This document shows, one piece after another, positions 1 to 4,773 of a DNA stretch of 5,365 bases (position 1 is its first letter; each line of letters starts with the position of its first letter). The notes beneath the pieces were generated by a model, which did not search any database, had not been told where the DNA came from, and was given only the letters and a program-made list of their open reading frames with translations. The translations under genes were made by a program, and so were the position numbers. The stretch is from NCBI GenBank assembly GCA_934635545.1, contig CAKTZN010000128.1, forward strand, positions 1-5,365. The letters are read 5' to 3'. The DNA is from an uncultured Oscillospiraceae bacterium. Lineage in GTDB: Bacteria; Bacillota; Clostridia; Oscillospirales; Oscillospiraceae.

Positions 1-309
1 GGACGCGGCGTCCACGTTCACATACATGGACACATCCCAGTTGGGACGGCCGAACACGGCGGCCAGATTCTCCGCCAGCACGTTCTTGCCGGTGGCCTTG
101 GGGCCTGCCAGCAGCAGATGCTCGCCGCACAGCAGCGCCGCCGCCGCGCTCTCCCAGATCTCCTTGCCGTAGTATAAGAATCGCGGTACCGGGATCCGTG
201 CCACCGCCTCCGGCGTGGCGGGATGCGCCGCGCGGAACTGCCGTATCTCGTCCAGCAGCGCCTTGTCGATACCCTCGTCCTGAAGCTCTTTCCAAATATC
301 CATGATCAT
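1..309 (-). CDS. AAA-type (MoxR/AAA_5-like) ATPase, N-terminal part only
   Basis: This is the first 103 codons of a minus-strand gene that leaves the window at position 1. An N-terminal stretch of about 60 residues, with basic and acidic helical character, precedes a Walker A P-loop, GPKATGKN, at residues 69-76. The last lysine and the polar residue after it fit nucleotide binding by a P-loop ATPase. The following segment, with NWDVSMYVNVDAAS at the edge, resembles the strand after the P-loop in MoxR/AAA_5 ATPases, which remodel or activate partner proteins such as von Willebrand-domain proteins. Walker B, sensor and arginine-finger regions lie outside the window, so the subfamily is inferred. 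ATG at 309 is preferred because AGAAGG (315-320) sits 5 bases upstream. The in-frame ATG at 303 would be 11 bases away and is the alternative. The gene has its own promoter (350-378) and no partner is visible. Confidence 0.8.
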   Translation of the reverse strand, partial: MIMDIWKELQDEGIDKALLDEIRQFRAAHPATPEAVARIPVPRFLYYGKEIWESAAAALLCGEHLLLAGPKATGKNVLAENLAAVFGRPNWDVSMYVNVDAAS

Positions 310-349
310 ACCGCCCTTCTGCATTTGGCATATTCTTTTTTGATGGCAT

Positions 350-378
350 ATTATACGCCCGTATGCCGTTAATGGAAC
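350..378 (-). promoter_or_regulatory. Promoter of the AAA ATPase gene, with a direct repeat over the -35
   Basis: On the minus strand a perfect TATAAT lies at 350-355. The -35 position with a 17-base spacer, 373-378, reads GTTCCA and is a poor match. Two copies of TTAACG (378-383 and 367-372) separated by 5 bases, an 11-base period, cover this weak -35. That arrangement is typical of OmpR/PhoB-type response regulators binding in tandem to replace a -35 contact. The expected transcript start, near 343, gives a leader of about 34 bases. The -10 is clear. The activator site is inference. Confidence 0.6.
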
Positions 379-414
379 GTTAAGAATACGGCAGAATCTG
401 ACATTTTGCGCACG

Positions 415-444
415 AAAAAGCCTGGGCCATAAAAATGGCCCAGG
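415..444 (-). terminator. Intrinsic terminator of the GNAT gene
   Basis: A perfect 10-base stem (421-430 with 435-444) closes an AAAA/TTTT loop. Read on the minus strand it is followed by CTTTTT (415-420). It begins 12 bases after the stop codon of the acetyltransferase, so it ends that transcript and separates it from the ATPase gene. Confidence 0.93.
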
Positions 445-455
445 CGGGGTGGTCG

Positions 456-977
456 TTATAGCTTCTTCTCCAGGCAGACGAGCTGGACACCGGGAATGCC
501 GTTAAAGACGCAGGGCATGATGCCCGCCTCCCAGTAGCCGAGACCGGCGTACATCCTCCGGGCCGTCTTGTTGCGGGCGTTGGTGTCCATCCGCAGATGG
601 GGGCAGCCGTTTTCCCGGGCGTAGTCCTCATAGAACTTCACGAACGCCGTACCGTATCCCTTTCCGGAGCAGGCGGGCTCCACCACCAGCGTGTGCAGCA
701 CCATCACCTGCTCATCCGGCACATCGGGATAGCGCCAGGGTACATCGGCGTACACCGGCACCTGGATCTTATTGATGCGGGCTGCCGCCACCACCGCGCC
801 GTTTTCCTCCATCACGAACAGGTCATCGGCCTCCAGCGCTGCGCGGGCCGTGTCCGCCGTGGGGTATACGCCCCGGATCCAGCCTACGGTGGACTTGCCG
901 CTCTCCTCGTTGTCGTGGATGTGCTCATAGATGGCCGCGATATGCGGGATGTCCTGCTGGGTGCCTTTTCGGATCAT
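456..977 (-). CDS. GNAT-family N-acetyltransferase
   Basis: This 173-residue protein is the usual size for a single-domain GNAT enzyme, a cytoplasmic protein that transfers acetyl from acetyl-CoA to an amine. Motif A is visible at about residues 95-118: a hydrophobic strand, LHTLVVEP, then the pyrophosphate-binding loop SGKGYG (104-109) and a helix. Motif B is at 133-148, with N133, then TARRMY and the GLGY ending common in the family. The N-terminus (MIRKGTQQDIPHIAAIY) is the standard first strand and helix. ATG at 977 is supported by AGGAGG (986-991) 8 bases upstream. The gene is a single-gene unit with its own consensus promoter and terminator, divergent from the dehydrogenase. The substrate cannot be read from the sequence. 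The family call is firm and the function is open. Confidence 0.93.
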   Translation of the reverse strand: MIRKGTQQDIPHIAAIYEHIHDNEESGKSTVGWIRGVYPTADTARAALEADDLFVMEENGAVVAAARINKIQVPVYADVPWRYPDVPDEQVMVLHTLVVEPACSGKGYGTAFVKFYEDYARENGCPHLRMDTNARNKTARRMYAGLGYWEAGIMPCVFNGIPGVQLVCLEKKL

Positions 978-1006
978 GGGAAAGTCCTCCTGACTGCTTT
1001 TTTCGT

Positions 1007-1035
1007 ATTATAGGCAATGCCGCGCCGCCTGTCAA
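1007..1035 (-). promoter_or_regulatory. Consensus promoter of the GNAT gene
   Basis: On the minus strand, TTGACA (1030-1035) and TATAAT (1007-1012) are separated by exactly 17 bases, so both boxes are perfect consensus. This is a strong housekeeping-sigma promoter. Its -35 overlaps the left arm of the inverted repeat at 1033-1049. Confidence 0.92.
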
Positions 1036-1049
1036 GGGCTTCACCCTTG
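1033..1049. promoter_or_regulatory. Inverted repeat between divergent promoters (possible operator)
   Basis: CAAGGG (1033-1038) and CCCTTG (1044-1049) form a perfect 6-base dyad around a 5-base centre. The left arm overlaps the GNAT -35 by three bases and the right arm overlaps the dehydrogenase -35 by three bases. A dimeric regulator bound here could control both promoters. No regulator is identified, and a dyad of this size could occur by chance. Confidence 0.4.
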
Positions 1050-1075
1050 CAAACCGCGCCCCCTTATGGCATAAT
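1047..1075 (+). promoter_or_regulatory. Promoter of the short-chain dehydrogenase gene
   Basis: TTGCAA (1047-1052) and CATAAT (1070-1075) are 17 bases apart. TG at 1067-1068, one base before the hexamer, makes an extended -10. The expected start, near 1082, leaves a leader of about 22 bases that contains the ribosome binding site. The match is moderate but the geometry is right, and it is back to back with the GNAT promoter. Confidence 0.65.
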
Positions 1076-1103
1076 GGAGGCAAAGAAAAGGAGGATGTCC
1101 CCT

Positions 1104-1877
1104 ATGAAGAAAATTGCCGTGATCACCGGCGCTTCCAGCGGTATGGGAAAGCGCTTTGCCGAGACCGTGGACCGGTACGGCACCTTTGACGAGGTATGGG
1201 TCATCGCCCGCCAGCAGGACAAACTGGAGGCGCTGCGCACTACGGTACCCTTCCCTGTCCGGGTGCTGGCCATGGATCTGACCGACCGGGCCAGCTTCGA
1301 CACCTACCGTGCCGCGCTGGCGGAGGAGCCGGTGCAGGTGGGCCTGCTGATGAATTGCAGCGGCTACGGCAAGTTCGGCGCGGTGCTGGACACGTCGCTG
1401 GAGGTCAACCTCAACATGACCGACCTGAACTGTCAGGCGGTGGTGGCCATGTGCCAGATCACGGCCCCCTATATGCCCCGGGACAGCCAGATCATCAACA
1501 TCGCGTCGGTGGCGGCCTTCCAGCCCATCCCCTATATCGACGTTTACGGCGCGACGAAGGCCTTCGTCCTCAGCTTCAGCCGGGCGCTGAACAGGGAGCT
1601 GCGCCGTCAGGGCGTGGGGGTCATGGCGGTCTGCCCCTTCTGGACAAAGACCGCCTTCTTTGACCGGGCCACCTCTTCCGGCGGCGAGGGCATGGTGAAG
1701 AAGTACGCCGCCATGTACGAGCCCGACGATATCGTGCGCCGCACATGGCGGGACGCCAAACGGGGCCGGGATGTGTGCACCTACGGCTTTGTGGCCCGCG
1801 GTCAGGCGGCGCTGACGAAAATTCTGCCCCACAGCGTGGTCATGGATGTGTGGATGAAGCAGCAGAAGCTGTCGTGA
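1104..1877 (+). CDS. Short-chain dehydrogenase/reductase (classical SDR), NAD(P)-dependent
   Basis: The 257-residue protein has the length and motif order of a classical SDR. The nucleotide-binding loop TGASSGMG is at residues 8-15, and DL at 58-59 fits the adenine-contacting Asp. The NNAG-equivalent reads NCSG (84-87). Catalytic Asn is N109, Ser is S135 (NIASVAAF), and the YxxxK pair is Y148/K152 (YGATK). The usual PG after strand six is CPFWTKT (177-183), an unusual form. A helical C-terminal tail follows. Members oxidise or reduce alcohol/carbonyl groups in the cytoplasm; the substrate is unknown. Among in-frame starts from 1017, ATG 1104 is chosen because AGGAGG (1089-1094) lies 9 bases upstream and MKKIAVITGASSG is a typical SDR start. 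The gene ends 6 bases from the convergent marR gene with no terminator between them. Confidence 0.93.
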   Translation: MKKIAVITGASSGMGKRFAETVDRYGTFDEVWVIARQQDKLEALRTTVPFPVRVLAMDLTDRASFDTYRAALAEEPVQVGLLMNCSGYGKFGAVLDTSLEVNLNMTDLNCQAVVAMCQITAPYMPRDSQIINIASVAAFQPIPYIDVYGATKAFVLSFSRALNRELRRQGVGVMAVCPFWTKTAFFDRATSSGGEGMVKKYAAMYEPDDIVRRTWRDAKRGRDVCTYGFVARGQAALTKILPHSVVMDVWMKQQKLS

Positions 1878-1883
1878 CGGTGG

Positions 1884-2291
1884 TCACAGCTCCGTATTCT
1901 GCAGCTTGCGGCAGATGCGCAGCAGCGCGACGGCATCCTCTGAGCCAATGCTATCGCGCAGCTTTTCCTGCGCCTGCTCCCACAGGGCAACGCCCTGCGC
2001 CAGCGTTGATTTTCCCATTTCTGTCAAGGTAAAGGTCTTGCCGCGCCCCTCGGTGAGTGCGACGAGACCTTTATTCTCTAATGTCTTTACATTCCGCACC
2101 ATGGTGGTGCGATCCAGCCCCACACGCTCCGCCCACTGGCTGAGATTCGCTTTCTCCATGCGGGAGAGATTGATCAGCAGATAGTACTGCGGTACGGACA
2201 GGCCGGAGGGCGCAAGCATCCTGTCGTAATACTCCGTGGCCCACAGGGCGCCCCGGCGCAGATTGGTGCAATAGCAGGGACTTTCGTACAT
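1884..2291 (-). CDS. MarR-family transcriptional regulator
   Basis: This 135-residue winged-helix protein acts as a dimeric DNA-binding repressor or sensor. Helices forming the dimer interface come first (about 8-45). A helix-turn-helix follows at about 48-77, with recognition helix LDRTTMVRNVKTLENKG (59-75), then the wing EGRGKTFTLTEMG (81-93) and a C-terminal dimerisation helix. Cysteines at 6 and 8, with one at 127, suggest possible thiol sensing, but this is inference. Start ATG 2291 has AAGGAG (2299-2304) 7 bases upstream, and that site overlaps the stop codon of the DUF2148 gene, so the two are likely translationally coupled. As second gene of an operon with a 39-base palindrome over its promoter, it is the obvious candidate for the protein binding there. 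It ends convergent with the dehydrogenase gene. Confidence 0.93.
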   Translation of the reverse strand: MYESPCYCTNLRRGALWATEYYDRMLAPSGLSVPQYYLLINLSRMEKANLSQWAERVGLDRTTMVRNVKTLENKGLVALTEGRGKTFTLTEMGKSTLAQGVALWEQAQEKLRDSIGSEDAVALLRICRKLQNTEL

Positions 2292-2302
2292 GGTTTCGCT
2301 CC

Positions 2303-2851
2303 TTACTTATGGAAAATACCCCGGTCGAAAAAGATATTCTTACCAGAGATGGACAGGGGTATGCCCAGCCAGACCACGTCGGGATCAAAGTCCATCTCTG
2401 CCGCGGTCTTGCCGATGGAGTACATGATGCGGCAGTCCACCATGTCCGCCGCGCCGATACTGACGGCGGAGGACACGGCGATACCCAGATCCACATAGGC
2501 AAAGGCGCAGTTGCCGCCTGCCGCGCGGCACCCGGCGCAGTCGCCATGCTCGCAATAGCCGCAATGGGGCACGCCCCGCTGCTGTTTGTCCGCGCCGATC
2601 AGCACCACCGCCAGCGCCTTGCGGACGCAGGCGGCGTCACGGCCATACCAGGTGGGCATCTCGTCCCCCATCTCCCGCAGGCCCACCTCCTCCATCTTAC
2701 AGGCAAGGGCCTCCTTGTCCTCGCCGGTCAGCACATAGGTGTGCAGCGTGTCCTTGCCGTGGCCCTTAGGCGCGGTACGGGCGGCGGCGCACATCCGGGC
2801 CGCCGTCTGCATGGCGGCCTGCATCTCCATCTCGTTTCTTTCGTAACGCAT
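2303..2851 (-). CDS. DUF2148 protein (cysteine-rich, ferredoxin-like domain)
   Basis: The 182-residue protein matches the DUF2148 family, described as containing a ferredoxin-like domain; no reaction is established. The key region is C97-x2-C100-x4-C105-x2-C108-x6-C115, followed by a conserved-looking stretch (DLGIAVSSAVSIGAADMVDC, ending at C140). This cysteine spacing could hold an iron-sulfur cluster or zinc. Further cysteines are at 21, 51 and 75. No signal peptide or membrane segment is visible, so it is cytoplasmic. ATG 2851 is chosen because AGGAGG (2860-2865) lies 8 bases upstream. An upstream in-frame start would read through the palindrome (MYMHIVHIHVI) and place the start near or before the transcript start. 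It is first in an operon with marR, 11 bases apart, and likely repressed through the palindrome. Confidence 0.88.
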   Translation of the reverse strand: MRYERNEMEMQAAMQTAARMCAAARTAPKGHGKDTLHTYVLTGEDKEALACKMEEVGLREMGDEMPTWYGRDAACVRKALAVVLIGADKQQRGVPHCGYCEHGDCAGCRAAGGNCAFAYVDLGIAVSSAVSIGAADMVDCRIMYSIGKTAAEMDFDPDVVWLGIPLSISGKNIFFDRGIFHK

Positions 2852-2866
2852 GGCAAAGTCCTCCTC

Positions 2867-2905
2867 TATAACGTGTATATGCACTATGTGCATATACACG
2901 TTATA
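2867..2905. promoter_or_regulatory. Perfect 39-base palindrome, probable operator for the MarR protein
   Basis: The arm TATAACGTGTATATGCAC (2867-2884) is matched base for base by its reverse complement at 2888-2905 around a TAT centre. Each half also holds a near-palindrome (GTGTATATGCAC at 2873-2884, GTGCATATACAC at 2888-2899), so two dimers could bind with centres 15 bases apart. It covers the -10 box and the predicted start site and stops one base before the ribosome binding site region. Binding would block initiation. No T tract follows, so it is not a terminator. A MarR gene in the same operon makes autorepression the leading explanation. Confidence 0.85.
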
Positions 2906-2928
2906 TCATGCGTTCCCTACCCTGTCAA
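2900..2928 (-). promoter_or_regulatory. Promoter of the DUF2148-marR operon
   Basis: On the minus strand, TTGACA (2923-2928) is followed after 17 bases by TATAAC (2900-2905), preceded by TG with one base between (extended -10). The -10 forms one end of the 39-base palindrome. The -35 starts 6 bases after the stop codon of the DUF4180 gene, so no terminator fits between the two. Confidence 0.9.
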
Positions 2929-2933
2929 GCATT

Positions 2934-3299
2934 TTATCCGGCGGCAGCCAGCTTTTCCAGCGCTTCCTCTTTTGTTGCCACAAAGAAAAAGTCCTTGCCC
3001 TGATTGGATTCGTAGATGAAATCATGCAGCGGCTTGCTGGTGTAGCGGGAATAATCGCCGTAGATGGCCATTTTGACACGGTAGTTGATGAATTTCTGCA
3101 AAATCTCCCCTGCCAGTTGGCTGCTAAGGATAAAGAAGTCGCCGCACACCAGCTTCTTGTCGATGACAATGCGGGAGCAGCCGGTCTCGTACCGCACTGT
3201 CATGGCAAGCTCCATGGCGGAGGCAGCGTCGGTGATGGCTGTGCCCTCTGTCACAACGGCGATGGTCACGCCGTTTTTCTCGACCGTCTCGATCTTCAT
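2934..3299 (-). CDS. DUF4180 domain protein
   Basis: The 121-residue protein matches the whole DUF4180 family, a small Firmicute family with no assigned biochemistry. Family-like blocks are VRYETGCSRIVIDK (about 35-48), a central DFF-LSS-LAGEILQKF segment (54-70), NYRVKMAIYGDYS (72-84) and TSKPLHDFIYESNQGKDFFF (87-106). The alternation of strands and helices looks like a compact STAS-like or alpha/beta fold, which is inference. No signal or membrane segment is seen. ATG 3299 is chosen over the in-frame GTG at 3311 because GGAGG (3305-3309) sits 5 bases upstream, and because the start forms an ATGA overlap with the stop of the MBL gene. That overlap indicates translational coupling, so the two proteins are probably needed together. 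Confidence 0.9.
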   Translation of the reverse strand: MKIETVEKNGVTIAVVTEGTAITDAASAMELAMTVRYETGCSRIVIDKKLVCGDFFILSSQLAGEILQKFINYRVKMAIYGDYSRYTSKPLHDFIYESNQGKDFFFVATKEEALEKLAAAG

Positions 3300-4174
3300 A
3301 CACGCCTCCACAGCAGGCGGTTGTCCTCAAAGAGCACCGTCAGCCGTCCAGTGTCCTTCAGCCACGCCAGGTACGACTTCACGGTGCTGCCCACCAGCAC
3401 ATACTGCTCGAAGGTCAGGGTCAGGCCGTAGTCGTCAAACAGCTTCTTCAGCAGTTCCTCGAAGATGACAGGCTCGGCGCAGAGGTCCACCATATGATCG
3501 GCGATCTCATGCACCTTGTCGATGTTGTACTGGGCCAGCGGCGCGATGTCCTCCGTCACCTGGGCGTGAGCGGGGACAAAGGCGGCGGCCTGCATGGTCT
3601 TGACCTTCTCCAGCGTGTCCAGATAGGCGGCCACGTCGTAGAGAAAGCCGATCTGGTACTTGTCCAGCGTCTCACGGCTGGACAGGCAGTCCGCCAGATA
3701 CACCACATCGTCGGGACTGCGGAAGCCCACCATGTGGAAGAAATGGCCGGGTAATTGCAGCAGTTCAAAGCCCTCCGGCAGCACGGTGGACGTCAGCTCC
3801 TGGGCGTCGCTCTCCTGGGCCATCAGGAACTTGTGGCGCAGATCCTTGGGCGGGAAGCCGCCGTACAGAAATGCCGGCTCCAGCACCGGATGGCGGGTGA
3901 TGTCGCACTCGATGCCCTGGGCGTAGATTTTGCACTTGGTCTGGCCCTGCAGATAACGGTTGCCGCCGATGTGATCGGCGTTGGAGTGGGTATTGTAGAT
4001 GGCGGTCAGATGCCAGCCGTTGGCGTCCAGAAGCTGGCGCACCTTGCGGCCCGCATCCTTGTCGTTGCCGCTGTCGATGAGACAGACATCCGTATCGCTG
4101 AGCTTCACCAGGCCCATTTTAGAAGGGCTCTGGATATAGTAGCTATTGCCGGTGATATGGTTCAATTCGTACAT
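3296..4174 (-). CDS. MBL-fold metallo-hydrolase-like protein with variant HxNxDH motif
   Basis: The 292-residue protein has the metallo-beta-lactamase fold. The first strands hold LIDSGN (32-37). The metal motif is THSNADHIGG (62-71), giving H63, N65, D67 and H68, where the second His of HxHxDH is Asn. Later ligands are present: H144 (LPGHFFHMVG), D162 (YLADC) and H203 (VPAHAQ). About 85 residues of mostly helical C-terminal sequence (208-292) follow the core and could bind a partner or substrate. MBL proteins hydrolyse esters, thioesters, lactams or phosphodiesters, or act as flavodiiron enzymes; nothing here fixes the substrate. ATG 4174 is supported by AGAGGT (4181-4186) 6 bases upstream. 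An upstream in-frame start at 4258 would begin inside a hairpin and before the promoter. It is the first gene of the cluster and overlaps DUF4180 by four bases. Confidence 0.9.
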   Translation of the reverse strand: MYELNHITGNSYYIQSPSKMGLVKLSDTDVCLIDSGNDKDAGRKVRQLLDANGWHLTAIYNTHSNADHIGGNRYLQGQTKCKIYAQGIECDITRHPVLEPAFLYGGFPPKDLRHKFLMAQESDAQELTSTVLPEGFELLQLPGHFFHMVGFRSPDDVVYLADCLSSRETLDKYQIGFLYDVAAYLDTLEKVKTMQAAAFVPAHAQVTEDIAPLAQYNIDKVHEIADHMVDLCAEPVIFEELLKKLFDDYGLTLTFEQYVLVGSTVKSYLAWLKDTGRLTVLFEDNRLLWRRV

Positions 4175-4208
4175 GACTGCACCTCTTTTCGCATATTCTC
4201 GTACTTTA

Positions 4209-4237
4209 TTTATAGCGCAGGAGGCAGTTTTTGTCAA
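4209..4237 (-). promoter_or_regulatory. Promoter of the MBL-DUF4180 operon
   Basis: On the minus strand, a perfect TTGACA (4232-4237) and TATAAA (4209-4214) lie 17 bases apart. The expected start is near 4202, giving a leader of about 28 bases. The -35 is one base from an 18-base-pair hairpin (4239-4279). Confidence 0.9.
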
Positions 4238-4238
4238 T

Positions 4239-4279
4239 AGAATACCCCTGCTGTTCACCGGGAACAGCAGGGGTATTCT
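4239..4279. repeat. Perfect 18-base-pair inverted repeat next to the MBL promoter
   Basis: AGAATACCCCTGCTGTTC (4239-4256) pairs perfectly with 4262-4279 around ACCGG. Neither strand has a T tract after it: the plus side reads GTATTGTGCA and the minus side runs straight into TTGACA. It is therefore a poor intrinsic terminator. It may be an operator just upstream of the -35, a hairpin that stops incoming RNA by another route, or an RNA-processing site. Confidence 0.75.
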
Positions 4280-4289
4280 GTATTGTGCA

Positions 4290-4354
4290 AAAGCCGAAGC
4301 GGCGGGCAGATGGAAAGCACGACCAGCAAGGTACGTATGCGCCGCCGCTTCGGC
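4290..4354 (-). terminator. Long-loop hairpin with short T run (possible minus-strand terminator)
   Basis: GCCGAAGCGGCGG (4293-4305) pairs perfectly with 4342-4354 across a 36-base loop. On the minus strand the stem is followed by TTTTGC, so it could end a minus-strand transcript. No minus-strand gene is seen to its right, so its partner is missing. The long loop is unusual for a terminator. Confidence 0.45.
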
Positions 4355-4705
4355 GTAATGCCGGAAATCAGTTGCTGTGGTACGCTACATATTCCGATGA
4401 ATATTGTCAAGACGGTTTTTCAAATGAAACTGTAAACACTTTACGAACGATGCGGGGTCACAGAGATTTTCGGGCAAGAATGGCTTGAAATTGGGCAGGG
4501 AAAATCAATGCTTGCCGGATTCGTGAAGTGTTTTTCGTTTGTGCGTATGGATTGCACCGTTCCGCGATTCACAGTATCGTGCAGCCGGTGCGCGGTTTCG
4601 CGTGACCTTTTGCTGTTTGGCTGGTTATCGTCCGATTCCATGAAGCGCAGAGGTGCGTTCTGCGTACAGGGCATCGAATGTGCCGCTCAAAAACGCCAGA
4701 AACAG

Positions 4706-4743
4706 AAAAAGCCCTGCGCCGCGTTCAATACGCGGTGCAGGGT
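4706..4743 (-). terminator. Hairpin with TTTTT on the minus strand, orphan terminator
   Basis: A stem of 11-13 pairs (4711-4723 with 4731-4743) encloses TTCAATA. The minus strand has a clean TTTTT after it (4706-4710), yet the mispaired position 4718/4736 is a G-U pair only in plus-strand RNA and A-C in minus-strand RNA. The T run favours minus-strand termination, but the nearest gene on the right is on the plus strand and points away. It may be the relic of a lost gene or may block antisense transcription. Confidence 0.5.
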
Positions 4744-4773
4744 TAAAGATGGTTATAAATTGTGGGGTGTAGG

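Noticed and set aside
1041..1832. Long open frame of 263 codons on the minus strand
   Set aside because: It lies opposite the dehydrogenase, whose motifs and ribosome binding site are unmistakable. Its His/Gly/Arg-rich composition is typical of the antisense of GC-rich coding DNA.
1874..1887. Inverted repeat GTGAC-GGTG-GTCAC as a terminator
   Set aside because: Only five pairs and no T tract; the symmetry mostly reflects the two facing stop codons.
2852..2899. N-terminal extension of DUF2148 starting at 2899
   Set aside because: The added residues translate the palindrome, and this start would lie upstream of the predicted transcript start. ATG 2851 has a strong AGGAGG.
2867..2905. Palindrome as an intrinsic terminator of MBL-DUF4180
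   Set aside because: No T tract follows on either strand, and it overlaps the -10 of a strong promoter.
2309..3019. Open frame of 236 codons on the plus strand
   Set aside because: It runs antisense through DUF2148, the palindrome and into DUF4180, with no ribosome binding site and biased composition.
4175..4258. N-terminal extension of the MBL protein starting at 4258
   Set aside because: It would begin inside the hairpin and upstream of the promoter. ATG 4174 has a proper ribosome binding site and a typical MBL start.
4239..4743. CRISPR array or mobile element in the hairpin-rich gap
   Set aside because: The hairpins differ in sequence, there are no evenly spaced repeats, and no transposase or flanking duplication is visible.
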